Shown here: positions 21,760 through 31,289 of the stretch, one piece after another
Layout: each line of letters begins with the position of its first letter
How positions within the stretch are numbered: the first letter of the stretch is position 1
Assembly (NCBI GenBank): GCA_022414725.1
Contig: CM039463.1
Coordinates: 59,400,326 to 59,464,325, forward strand
Length of the DNA: 64,000 nucleotides
From: Microglena sp. YARC
Taxonomy: Eukaryota > Chlorophyta > Chlorophyceae > Chlamydomonadales > Chlamydomonadaceae
Reading direction: 5' to 3'
Translations under genes and position numbers: made by a program
Notes under the pieces: model-generated
The model's input: only the letters and a program-made list of their open reading frames with translations
Database searches by the model: none
Told to the model about the DNA's origin: nothing

Positions 21760-22615
21760 CGAAGCACACACTAGTGGCACGAGGGTAGCCCCAATTAATC
21801 ATTTAGCTGTCATACCACATTGCATCTGTTTAACTAGATATACCTATACCTGCATATTTTACAGTTATAAGCACACACTAGAGACACGAGGGTAGACTCA
21901 ATTAATAATTTAGCTGTCATACCACATTGCATCTGTTTAACTAGATATACCTATACCTGCATATTTCATAGTTATAAGCACACACTAGAGACACAAGGGT
22001 AGACTCAATTAATCATTTAGCTGTCATACCACATTGCATCTGTTTAACTAGGTATACCTATACCTGCATATTTTACAGTTATAAGCACACACTAGAGACA
22101 CGAGGGTAGACTCAATTAATAATTTAGCTGTCATACCACATTGCATCTGTTTAACTAGGTATACCTATACCTGCATATTTTACAGTTATAAGCACACACT
22201 AGAGACACGAGGGTAGACTCAATTAATCATTTAGCTGTCATACCACATTGCATCTGTTTAACTAGGTATACCTATACCTGCATATTTTACAGTTATAAGC
22301 ACACACTAGAGACACGAGGGTAGACTCAATTAATCATTTAGCTGTCATACCACATTGCATCTGTTTAACTAGGTATACCTATACCTGCATATTTTACAGT
22401 TATAAGCACACACTAGAGACACGAGGGTAGACTCAATTAATCATTTAGCTGTCGCACCACATTGCATCTGTTTAACTAGGTATACCTATACCTGCATATT
22501 TTACAGTTATAAGCACACACTAGAGACACGAGGGTAGACTCAATTAATCATTTAGCTGTCGTACAACATTGTATCTGTTTAACTAGATGTAACTACAGTA
22601 AGTATACAAAACTAT
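21760..22615. repeat. 107-bp satellite array (copy 2)
   Basis: This is the duplicate of the 14440-15290 array within the 7.3-kb duplication. It differs by a few single-base indels. Confidence 0.92.
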
Positions 22616-22646
22616 AAGTCATACATTTCTATACCTGCATATTATA

Positions 22647-22709
22647 GCACAGAGTCTCATACACCCTCGCGGTGTCAAGTAGACTTTAACATGTAATGTA
22701 ATGTAATAT
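22647..22709 (+). repeat. LINE 3'-end fragment with (TGTAA)n tail (copy 2)
   Basis: The duplicate of 15331-15391 in the second 7.3-kb copy. Confidence 0.8.
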
Positions 22710-23043
22710 TGTGTACCGTTAGTTATAAGCACACACTTGTGACACGAGGGTAGACTCAATGAACCATGTAGCTCAGCCAAACCACATTATATCTGTTTAA
22801 CTAGATGTAACTACAATCAGTATACAAAACTTAAATTCATACATTACTATACCTATCTATTTTATAGTTCTAAGCACACACTTGTGACACGCAGGTAGAC
22901 TCAATGAACCATGTAGCTCTGTCATACCACATTGTCTCGGTATGACTACATATAACTATGATTCATTCTCACCCAAGGAGGTGGGTGCCCCAGCACAAAG
23001 AAAAAACAAGGAGGACCTAGAACTGCAGGCATATCCCATTTCA

Positions 23044-23109
23044 ACAACTGGTTCAATGGTTTATCATTCGTTGAACCGATGAAGGTGCTGGGTTCGAATC
23101 CCTAAAGGT
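23044..23109 (+). other. tRNA-like sequence with pol III A and B boxes (copy 2)
   Basis: The duplicate of 15725-15790. Both pol III boxes are preserved unchanged. Confidence 0.5.
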
Positions 23110-24749
23110 GCGCTTTAGTGTCCGCGGTCGCTGTCAACCGCCATGGCACCTTTGTCCACGGCTTTTTCGGCTACGAGCAGCACCTTCTAGGCAGCTCCCT
23201 TAGCCAGTCACTGGGAAGGAATACCAGTAGCATAACTGATCTTTTCGGCAACAAAGCAGCACCTTCTAGGCAGCTCCCCGAGCCAGCCACTGGGAAAGTA
23301 TACCAGTAGCATAACTTATCTTTCCGGCTACAAAGAAGCACCTTCTAGGCAGCTCCCTAAGCCAGCCACTGGGCTAAGCCCCAAGATTTGAACATTAGCT
23401 GAAAGCTGATTCTGCCAGCTTCCATATACACTAATTTGCTTTATTTGGCGGATAGCAAGGTATGGGAGGTATTCATGGCTAAAAAGAAAAGCCATAACCA
23501 GTAGCCTCGCCTGCCTCTCCTCTTTGGTCATTACCGCCCTCAGTGTAGCCGAGACCCCCCTGTTACACCGAATGGGGTCCTACTTATACGTAAGGGTTCG
23601 GTGTCGTCCAAGGCCTCCGGCCCACGTGACCCACGCATGAACCCGGAACATGGAGGGCAACAAAGCAACCCCCAAAGGCTCTAATGTAGCACCCCCAGAC
23701 CACCAAGGTACGTCATGTAGCACTTGTTGTCGTACTTGCAAGGTGTGTAATGTAGCACTTGTTGTAGCACTTGCAAGGTGTGTAATGTAGCACTTATGTT
23801 ACTAGTAGCACTGAGTAGCACCTTTAAATAAAAGCATGTCAAGAAGACCCACCTCCTTAGGTGGACACCCTTGTCATCCAAACAAGCCCTAGGCGCGTCA
23901 CAAGCGACGCGGAAAATTGGCGGAGAGTGTTGGCTATCGGAGTGACAGGTGGCACCAGAATCGAGTGCGGCAGACCGAAGCCAGGGTTTACGGCAAGGCC
24001 AGGAGCCAGTTAGAGCCAGGTTCCCTGTGGTCAGACAAATGGACAACGGAGTGACCCTGGGGGCTCCCGCCCCCCCGAAGGGGGGGCTCCGCCAAAAACT
24101 TGTCCGGTACTAAGGGGAATATAACCCATACTATGGTGACTCCTTGTCATACACACAAAAAACAATACCGGCACTATGGGGATGATACTATGGGGTCTCC
24201 TTGTCATCCACACAACAAACAATACCGGGACTATGGGGATGGTACTAAGGGGACTCCTTGCCATACACAACAACCAGTACCGGTTCTAAGGGGAACATGA
24301 CCGATACTATGAGGTCTCCTTGTCATCCACACAACAAACAATACCGGGACTATGGGGATGGTACTAAGGGGACTCCTTGCCATACACAACAACCAGTACC
24401 GGTACTAAGGGGAATATGACCGATACTATGAGGTCTCCTTGTCATCCACACAACAAACAATACCGGGACTATGGGGATGGTACTAAGGGGACTCCTTGTC
24501 ATACACAAAAAACATGTCTGGTACTATGGGGATAAAGTAACAGTGCATCATGTTTCCTAATGCTACAACCGTCATGTCAACTTTAAGACACTCTAGCTTG
24601 CTTCAGGTTGGCCCTAGGAGCTGCCTAGAAGCTGCTACGTGTAGCCCAAAAACGAAACAGTGCTAAGGAAGGGGAGAATAACTCTTGCCCTGCATGGCCC
24701 AATAGTGCAACATGTTTCCTAATGCTACCACATGAGGTGGGGTGACAAG

Positions 24750-25732
24750 TTCTATGCAGCGTCGCATGCGATGCTAAAATTTGGCGGAGAGTGTTTGCGA
24801 TGGAGCGACAGGTGCCGGTGGCAACGGAAGCGAGTCAGTTACGAGACTGTTGGCTGAAGTGTCAGGCTTTGTCTCGGTCAGACGGTCGGACGGTCGGTCG
24901 GATGGACACATGGGTAACCCTGGGGATTCCCCCTTGAAGAGGGGGCTCCGTCAAAAACCAATACCGGTGCTATGAGGATGAAGTAATAGTGCAGTATGTT
25001 TCCTTATGCTCCCTATGTTTCCTAATGCAAAAAACACATGAAGGTGGGGTGAAAACCAATACCGGTGGTATGGGGATGAAATAATAGTGCAACATGTTTC
25101 CTTATGCTCACTATGTTGCTCCTTATGCTCCCAATGTTTCTTAATGCTACAACCACATGAAGGTGGAGTGAACACCCCCACCCTGGTTTTTAGGCCAGGT
25201 TACCTGTACAGCCTCTAAAAATGCTGGATTGAGTATGCTTGATACTAGACTTATACTACACTTGTCACTGTAGCACAAACTCAGGGCCCCCGTCAGTAAA
25301 CCAATTGTTTGGGGTTCAGTTCATCGATGCTTTTTCTTTTAAGCCCTTCTTGTCATGGTTGGGCGAGTCCCTTTAGCCTATATGGCCTACCCCTGGACTG
25401 TTAACATACATACATGCTGGATTAAATATGCTTGATCAAATATGCAGGATTAAACATGCTTGATTGATTATGCTGGATTGGTAAATAAGCAAGCAGACAA
25501 CTTGTGCTGGATGTTCAAAGGGGCGGGAGCAGTTTTTTTTACGCCGCGGGAGTCCCCGGGGTTACCCCATCGTCCGTTTGTGCGTCCGACCGTTCGCATA
25601 CGACCGCGCCCCCGAGACGAAGCCTGACACGCCAACCAACGGTCTTGTAACGAACTCGCTTCCGTTGCAACCTGTTGCTCCGTCGCGAACACTCTCCGCC
25701 AATTTTAGCGTCGCATGCGACGCTGCATAGAA
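24750..25732. mobile_element. TIR-flanked element, about 980 bp, arms of about 170 bp
   Basis: The left arm (TTCTATGCAGCGTCGCATGCGA onward to about 24930) is repeated in inverse at about 25540-25732. The arms share the TGGCGGAGAG, GTCTCGG and GTAACCC.GGGGA blocks with roughly 80-85% similarity by eye. No transposase is seen between the arms; the interior holds TTTCCTTATGCTC repeats and a dispersed R2 repeat. I found no target duplication. A related half-arm lies at about 16565-16640, and the duplicated left arm at 17430-17590. Confidence 0.6.
25262..25412 (+). repeat. dispersed repeat R2, copy 1
   Basis: About 145 bp containing CTCAGGGCCCCCGTCAG, AATTGTTTGGGGTTCA and CCTACCCCTGGACTGT. Other copies are at 54765-54905 (-), 58715-58860 (-) and 59853-59998 (+), with a fragment near 59090. 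The family is unknown and each copy is flanked by (TACA)n-like sequence. Confidence 0.8.
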
Positions 25733-25775
25733 TTTCCCGCACAGACCAAAAAGAGCCAAGAACCGAGGAGTTTGA

Positions 25776-26335
25776 GCTTACTTGCGTTGCCTTCCTGGTG
25801 GTTGGCCCCAGTGCAAGCAAACGGCTGGCAGCTTGAACCTCACGCCTCGTTAGAAGGAGTACTATTTACTTAGTTGTCTGCCTTCAAGATGGTTGCCCCC
25901 AGTGCAAGCAAACGGCTGGCGCCTTCAACCTCACGCCTCGTTAGAAGACGTACTATTTACTTAGTTGTCTGCCTTCAAGATGGTTGCCCCCAGTGCAAGC
26001 AAACGGCTGGCGCCTTCAACCTCACGCCTCGTTAGAAGACGTACTATTTACTTAGTTGTCTGCCTTCCTGATGGTTGGCCCCAGTGCAAGCAAACGGCTG
26101 GCCCCTTTAACCTCACGACTCGTAAGAAGACAAACTATTTACTTAGTTGTCTGCTTACCTGGTGGTTGGCCCCAGTGCAAGCAAACGGCTGGCACCTTGA
26201 ACCTCACGCCTCGTTAGAATACGTACTATTTACTTAGTTGTCTGCCTTCCTGATGGTTGCCCCCAGTGCAAGCAAACGGCTGGCACCTTGAACCTCACGC
26301 CTCGTTAGAAGACGTACTTTTTACTTAGTTCTTTG
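25776..26335. repeat. ~90-bp tandem array, 7 units
   Basis: The unit GGTTGCCCCCAGTGCAAGCA...TACTTAGTTGTCTGCCTTC is repeated seven times. The CTTAGTTGTYTGCCTTC phrase equals the stop-codon end of the CAS/TROL-like gene read on the plus strand, so the array seems to have grown from that gene end. One stray unit lies at 58380-58465. Confidence 0.9.
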
Positions 26336-26625
26336 CCTTCATAGCCACCTTGACCTCGCTCTCTTTGGTGGACCCACCAGTGGCCTTGGTGGATTGAAGC
26401 TTAGTTGTTTGCCTTCACAGCCATCTTGACCTCACCCTTTTTGGTGGGTTGAGAAACAAACAACTGAGCAACACCACCAGAGCAAAGAACTAAGGGGTTT
26501 TATCTTAGTTGTTTGCCTTCACAGCCACCTTTTCAACTCCCACTTTGGCCTCGCCCTCTTTGGCCTCTCCCACCTTGACCTCACCCTCTTTGGTGGACCC
26601 ACTGGTGGCCTTGGCGGATTGAAGC
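26327..26625 (-). repeat. partial copies of the gene's 3' coding end, about 3
   Basis: Just past the stop codon the last 30-120 bp of the E8 coding sequence are repeated: blocks starting at about 26327, 26400 and 26505 each contain the antisense of KVAVKANN-stop or close variants, followed by the TSGSTKEG-like end. They are non-coding relics of tandem duplication across the gene end. Confidence 0.8.
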
Positions 26626-29412
26626 TTAGTTGTTTGCCTTCACAGCCACCTTCTCAACTCCCACTTTGGCCTCGCCCTCTTTGGCCTCTCCAACCCTGAC
26701 CTCACCCTCTTTGGTGGACCCACTGGTGGCCTTGGCGGATGGAAGCTTGTCATCTGAAGTCTTATTCTCCTTGCTTGTAAGATCGCTGCTCTTCTTCCCA
26801 CCCATGATATTAATGACCTTGTCAATCTGAATATCAGCGACCTTTTCACCCTGGATATCAGTGCTCTTCTTCTCACCCTGAACATCAATGCTCTTCTTCT
26901 CACCCATGATATCAGTGCTCTTCGTCAGACCCATAAGATCAGACAACCTCTTCAGTCCCATAAAATCAGAGAACTTCCTCTCACCCTGACCATCAGTGTC
27001 CTTCTTCTCACCCTGGCCATCACTGCTCTTCTTCTCACTCTCAGACCTCTTCGAGGAATCTGATCCCCACATGCCTGCAGATGCGGCAGCAGAAGTTATT
27101 GAGGGGCCTGAAGCAGTAGGGGAAATAACAACACCCTTCTTAGGCGTAGGGACGGGCTTGTCAGCCATGATAGCAGCAGCAGCAGCAGGTATAGTAGAGG
27201 CAGCCGGGCCAGTGGAGGAGGCTGCAGCAGCAACGCTCTTGTTGGAGACAGGAACAGACTTGTCAGTCATGGTGGTGGCAGCAGCAGCAGCAATGGCGGA
27301 GGCAGGTACAGCAGAGGCGGCCGGGCCAGTGGTGGAGGCTGCAGCAGCAACACCCTTGTTGGAGACAGGAACAGATTTGTCAGCCATAGTGGTAGCAGCA
27401 GCAGCAGGAGCACCAGCGGCAGGGGCAGCAGCAGGGGCAGAAGAGGCAGCTGGGCCAGTGGAGGAGGCTGCAGCAGCAGCAGGTACAACACCACTTTTGT
27501 TGGAGACAGGGGCAGACTTGTCAGCAGTAGTGGTAGCAGCAGCAGCACCAGCAGCAGGGGCAGTAGAAGCAGCCATGCCAGTGGAGGAGGCTACAGCAGC
27601 AACACCCGTATTAGAGACAGAAACAGACTTGTCAGTCGTGGTCGCAGCAGCAGCAGCACGAGCACCAGTAGCAGGCGCAGCAGCAGGGGCAGCAGAGGTA
27701 ACCGGGCCAGTGGAGGAGGCGGCAACACCGACACCCGTGTTGGAGGCAGGAACAGACTTGTCAGTCATGGTTGAGGCAGCAGGTGCAGCAGAGGCAGTCG
27801 GGCTAATGGGGGAAGCTGAAGCAGCAGGAGGCACAACAGCACCCTTGTTATAAGTCGTTACAGACTTGTCAGCTGTGGTGGCAGCAGCAGCACCGGCAGC
27901 AGGGGCAGCAGAAGCAGCCGGGCCAGTGGAGGAGGCTACAGCAGCAACACCCGTGTTGGAGACAGGGACAGACTTGTCAGCTGTGGTGGCAGCAGCAGCA
28001 CCGGCAGCAGTAGCAGCAGAGGCAGTCGGGCTAATGGGGGAAGCTGCAGCAGCAGGAGGCACAACAACATTCTTGTTGGACGTGGGGACAAACTTGTCAG
28101 CCATGGTGGTTGCAGCAGCAGAAGCAGCAGCACCAGCAGTGGTAGCAGCAGCAGGAGCAGGGGCAGCAGAGGCAGCCTTGCTCATGGAAGAGGCGGCAGC
28201 AGCAGGAGGCACAATGCCCTTGTTATATGTAGGGACTGACTTGTCAGCCATGGTAGCGGCAGCAGCAGCACCGGCAGAGGCAGCCTTGCTCATTGGGGAG
28301 GCGTCAGCAGCAGGAGGCACATCACCCTTGTTACATGTAGGTGCAGACTTGTCAGCTGTGGTGGAAGCAGCAGAACTGGCAGCAGTAGCAGCAGCAGTAG
28401 CAACAGCTGCAGCAGCAGCAGCGGCGGCGGCGGCAGCAGTAGCAACAGGATCAGGATGGCCGTCAGGTGCAGCAGCCGCTGCGACATCAGAGGCATCCGA
28501 GCCGATGGGTGAGGCGACAGCAGCCGCAATGGCAGCATTGACCCCTGAAGGAGCTGCGGTGGCCGCGGCGTTGACAGCATCGTTGGCAGTCTCCAGAACC
28601 TTCTCAGCAGCTCCCTCCACTCCCTCCTTCTTCTCGGCCACAACAGCCCCCTTCTCTCCAGCTTCCTCCTTCTTCAAATCAACATTCTTCTCAGCCACAA
28701 CAGTCACCTTCTCTCCAGCTCCCTCCTTCACACCGACATTATTCTCAGCCACAACAGCCACCTTCTCTCTAGCTCCCTCCACTCCCTCCTTCTTCTCCGA
28801 TCCTTTCTTGACATCGACATCCTTCTCAGCCACAACAGCCACCTTCTCTCCAGCTTCCTCCTTCTTCAAATCAACATCCTTCTCCGCCACAACATCCACC
28901 TTCTCTCTAGCCCCCTCCTTCTTCACATCGACATCTTTCTCAGCAGCAGCAGCCACATTCTTGACAGCCTCCTCCTCCTCCTGCTCCTCAGCCTCACCAG
29001 CCTCCTCCCCCTCCTCCTCAGCTACTACGGCAACCATCTCCGTCTCCTCCCCCTCCTCTTCCTCCTCATCACTCATCTCCGCCTCCTCTCCCTCACTCTT
29101 CTCACCAGAATCCCCGGCCTTGTTGACACTTCCCTCCTCCTCCTCCCCCCCCCCCTCCTCTTCCTCGTCAGAATCCTCAACTTGCATCTCCTTGAAATCA
29201 GCAGGCATCCTAACCATCGTGCGTGACTTGGCACCCAGGCCGTCCATCATGTTGCTCAGGTCCCCCTTGTACGCCATGTAAATAAGGCCCACCACACCGA
29301 TGATCTGGAGCGTGTAATGGTAGTTGGTAATGGCAAGGAGAAGCATACTGGACCCCAAGGTGAAAGGGAAGGCTGCATCTGACTGGCTCCACTTGCTCCA
29401 TGACTCAGCGGT
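26626..29412 (-). CDS. E8: last exon, membrane segment plus long repetitive tail
   Basis: The acceptor TCTTGCAG| precedes TAESWSKWSQSD; the exon is open for 928 codons to TAA. Residues about 19-50 hold a hydrophobic segment (SSMLLLAITNYHYTLQIIGV then VGLIYMAYKG) like the second membrane helix of TROL. There follow an acidic Glu-rich block (about 70-155), Lys/Glu repeats of AEKDVDVKKE type (about 160-270), and about 450 residues of Ala-rich repeats each carrying ADKSVPVSNKGV or a variant. Then come decapeptide-like MGEKKSIDVQGEKK repeats and the end KVAVKANN. No ATG sits at the start of the frame, so it must be spliced. The antisense strand is also open for 471 codons, a result of GC-rich codon bias in Ala repeats. 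Confidence 0.85.
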   Translation of the reverse strand, partial: TAESWSKWSQSDAAFPFTLGSSMLLLAITNYHYTLQIIGVVGLIYMAYKGDLSNMMDGLGAKSRTMVRMPADFKEMQVEDSDEEEEGGGEEEEGSVNKAGDSGEKSEGEEAEMSDEEEEEGEETEMVAVVAEEEGEEAGEAEEQEEEEAVKNVAAAAEKDVDVKKEGAREKVDVVAEKDVDLKKEEAGEKVAVVAEKDVDVKKGSEKKEGVEGAREKVAVVAENNVGVKEGAGEKVTVVAEKNVDLKKEEAGEKGAVVAEKKEGVEGAAEKVLETANDAVNAAATAAPSGVNAAIAAAVASPIGSDASDVAAAAAPDGHPDPVATAAAAAAAAAAAVATAAATAASSAASTTADKSAPTCNKGDVPPAADASPMSKAASAGAAAAATMADKSVPTYNKGIVPPAAAASSMSKAASAAPAPAAATTAGAAASAAATTMADKFVPTSNKNVVVPPAAAASPISPTASAATAAGAAAATTADKSVPVSNTGVAAVASSTGPAASAAPAAGAAAATTADKSVTTYNKGAVVPPAASASPISPTASAAPAASTMTDKSVPASNTGVGVAASSTGPVTSAAPAAAPATGARAAAAATTTDKSVSVSNTGVAAVASSTGMAASTAPAAGAAAATTTADKSAPVSNKSGVVPAAAAASSTGPAASSAPAAAPAAGAPAAAATTMADKSVPVSNKGVAAAASTTGPAASAVPASAIAAAAATTMTDKSVPVSNKSVAAAASSTGPAASTIPAAAAAIMADKPVPTPKKGVVISPTASGPSITSAAASAGMWGSDSSKRSESEKKSSDGQGEKKDTDGQGERKFSDFMGLKRLSDLMGLTKSTDIMGEKKSIDVQGEKKSTDIQGEKVADIQIDKVINIMGGKKSSDLTSKENKTSDDKLPSAKATSGSTKEGEVRVGEAKEGEAKVGVEKVAVKANN

Positions 29413-29449
29413 CTGCAAGAGGTTTAGGGATTAGGTTTCAGGTTTCAGG

Positions 29450-30530
29450 GTTTAGGGCACAAGGCAGTAACGGCAACGATCTGTAGAGTGCAGTGGAAGT
29501 TGGTAATGGAACGTTGAAAGGGAAGGCTGCATCTGACTGGCTCCACTTGCTCCATGACTCAGCATTCTGCAAGAGGTTTCGGGATTGGGTTTCAGGGTTT
29601 CAGGATTAGGTTTTAGGTAGGGTTCAAGGTAATAACGGCAAGGATCTGTAGAGTGTGTACCGGTAGTTGATAGTGGCAAGTAGAACCAGAATGGTGCGCA
29701 AGGTGAAAGGGAAGACTGTATCTAAGCTGCTCCACTTGCTCAAAGACTCGGCAGTCTGCAAGAGGGTTTCAGGTTTCAGGGTTCAAGATAATAACGGCAA
29801 GGATCTGTAGAGTGTGTAGTGGTAGTTGGTAATAGCAAGAAGGATCAGAACGATGCCCAAGGTAAAAGGGAAGGCTGTATCTAAGCTGCTCCACTTCCTC
29901 GAAGACTCCAAAGTCTGCAAGAGGTTTTGGGGAATAGGTTTCAGGGTCCAAGGTAATAACGGTAAGGATCTGTAGGGTGTAGTGGTAGTTGATAGCGGCA
30001 AGTAGAACCAGAATGGTGCGCAAGGTGAAAGGGAAGACTGTATCTAAGCTGCTCCACTTGCTCCACGACGCGGCAGTCTGCAAGAGGGTCTCAGGTTTTA
30101 GGTTTAGGGTTCAAAGCAAGAATGGCAATGATCTGTAGGGTGTAGTGGTAGTTGATAGTGGCAAGTAGAACCAGAATGGTGCGCGCAAGGTGAAAGGGAG
30201 GGCTGTATCTAAGCTGCTCCACTTGCTCCATGACTCAGCAGTCTGCAAGAGGGTTTCAGGTTTTAGCTTTCAGGGTTCAAGGTAATAACGGCAATGATCT
30301 GTAGAGTGTGTAGTGGTCATTGATAGTGGCAAGTAGAACCAGAACGATGCCCAAGGTAAAAGGGAAGGCTGTATCTAAGCTGCTCCACTTGCTCCATGAC
30401 TCAGCAGTCTGCAAGGGTTTTTTGGGAATAGGTTTCAGGGATTAGGCTTTAGGGTTTAAGGTTTGGGATTGAAGGCAATGATCTGGAGTGTGTAGTGGTA
30501 GTTGGTAATGGCAAAGACAACCATAACGGA
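29450..30530 (-). repeat. decayed copies of the E8 acceptor and first ~110 bp, 7 units
   Basis: Units of about 155-190 bp each end, on the minus strand, in TCTTGCAG followed by a copy of the E8 start (AC.GC.GAGTC.TGGAGCAAGT...ACTACCACTACAC). The acceptors fall near 29568, 29757, 29915, 30078, 30243 and 30409, with a partial copy near 30480-30525 and a distant one at 31060-31110. The copies carry frame differences and would give truncated proteins if spliced in. Confidence 0.88.
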
Positions 30531-30569
30531 CAATATTGGAATTTCGCCCATTTTCTCCCATTTTGCCGG

Positions 30570-30629
30570 GCTGGCAACATCTTAGTAGATAAAGACGGCT
30601 GCGTGTACCTAGCTGACTTTGGCGTGTCA
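30570..30629 (+). pseudogene. protein-kinase fragment (catalytic loop to DFG), STE20-like
   Basis: On the plus strand, opposite to the host gene, the sequence encodes AGNILVDKDGCVYLADFGVS: the N of the catalytic loop and the DFG motif of a Ser/Thr kinase with the DFGVS form found in STE20/OSR1-type kinases. The similarity ends soon after and no other kinase exon is seen nearby. It looks like a captured or decayed exon piece within the E7-E8 intron. Confidence 0.5.
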
Positions 30630-30839
30630 CCACCAGGAAGCAAGGCAGCTCTTGGGACAAAGACAAACAGACCCTTGTGTGTTCCACTTTTTTTTCTTCT
30701 CGTGCGACTGGTCGCAGGTTGAGCGACTCATTGCAACTCCAATGCGACACGCTGCTGCCCCCGAACCCTGCGGAGCCCGGGGGGGCATTTCTGACTAGTT
30801 TAGCCGGACCCATGCGTCGCCATTCAGTGACGGAAGGGC

Positions 30840-31055
30840 AACGAACACACACACACACACCACACAAAACGCACACACACAACACACAACGCACACACAC
30901 CACACACAAAACGCACAACGCACGCACACCACACACAAAACGCATACACACAAAACATGTAACGCACACACACCACACACAAAACGTACACACACAAAAC
31001 ACACAACGCACCCACACCAAACACGCACTCCCACACACCACACACGCACACACAA
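30840..31055. repeat. (AC)n-rich microsatellite
   Basis: CACACA tracts are interrupted by AAAACGC/AACGC. Cys/Val-rich open frames on the minus strand are artefacts of it. Confidence 0.9.
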
Positions 31056-31168
31056 AACACAGTGATAATAGAGCCCAGTGTGGCTAGGAGGGCTACATCT
31101 AAGTTGCCAACATAAACACCTGACCCAACACACACAAACACCTTTTTAGGGTTTAGGGCTCTGCTCAC

Positions 31169-31282
31169 CAGCTTGCTGAAGATCTTATACTCATCCCTCA
31201 AGACCGTTTCAGGATCTGTGTCGTACTCCGATGAATCTTCTAGAACAGTGAGACCAGCCTCACTCCAACCATTGAAACCGCC
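31169..31282 (-). CDS. E7: end of the rhodanese fold
   Basis: Thirty-eight codons between the acceptor CCATTGCAG| and the donor AAGCTG|GTGAGC, phase 0 at both ends. It opens GGFNGWSEAGLTV, matching the conserved GG(F)xGxxGW turn that closes the rhodanese domain in CAS and TROL, and continues SSEYDTDPETVLRDEYKIF. It joins E6 (ending YIMK) and E8 (starting TAESW) in frame. This is the only copy of the exon carrying the full sequence; the adjacent array repeats only its first few codons. Confidence 0.85.
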
Positions 31283-31289
31283 CTGCAAT

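Larger units (their letters stand above)
17591..24915. repeat. 7.3-kb direct tandem duplication, copy 2
   Basis: It begins abruptly inside the Copia RT domain with no 3' LTR or target duplication, so this second Copia is a product of segmental duplication and not of transposition. It ends at ACACATGGGT, after which unique flank (AACCCTGGGG) continues inside the TIR element. A GGT microhomology is shared by the two breakpoints. Confidence 0.93.

Noticed and set aside
27866..29281. 471-codon Ala/Ser-rich ORF on the plus strand, and 26996-27853 (285 codons)
   Set aside because: Both are antisense to E8. Ala codons GCN read in reverse keep the opposite strand open; no start context, splice sites or unique sequence support them.
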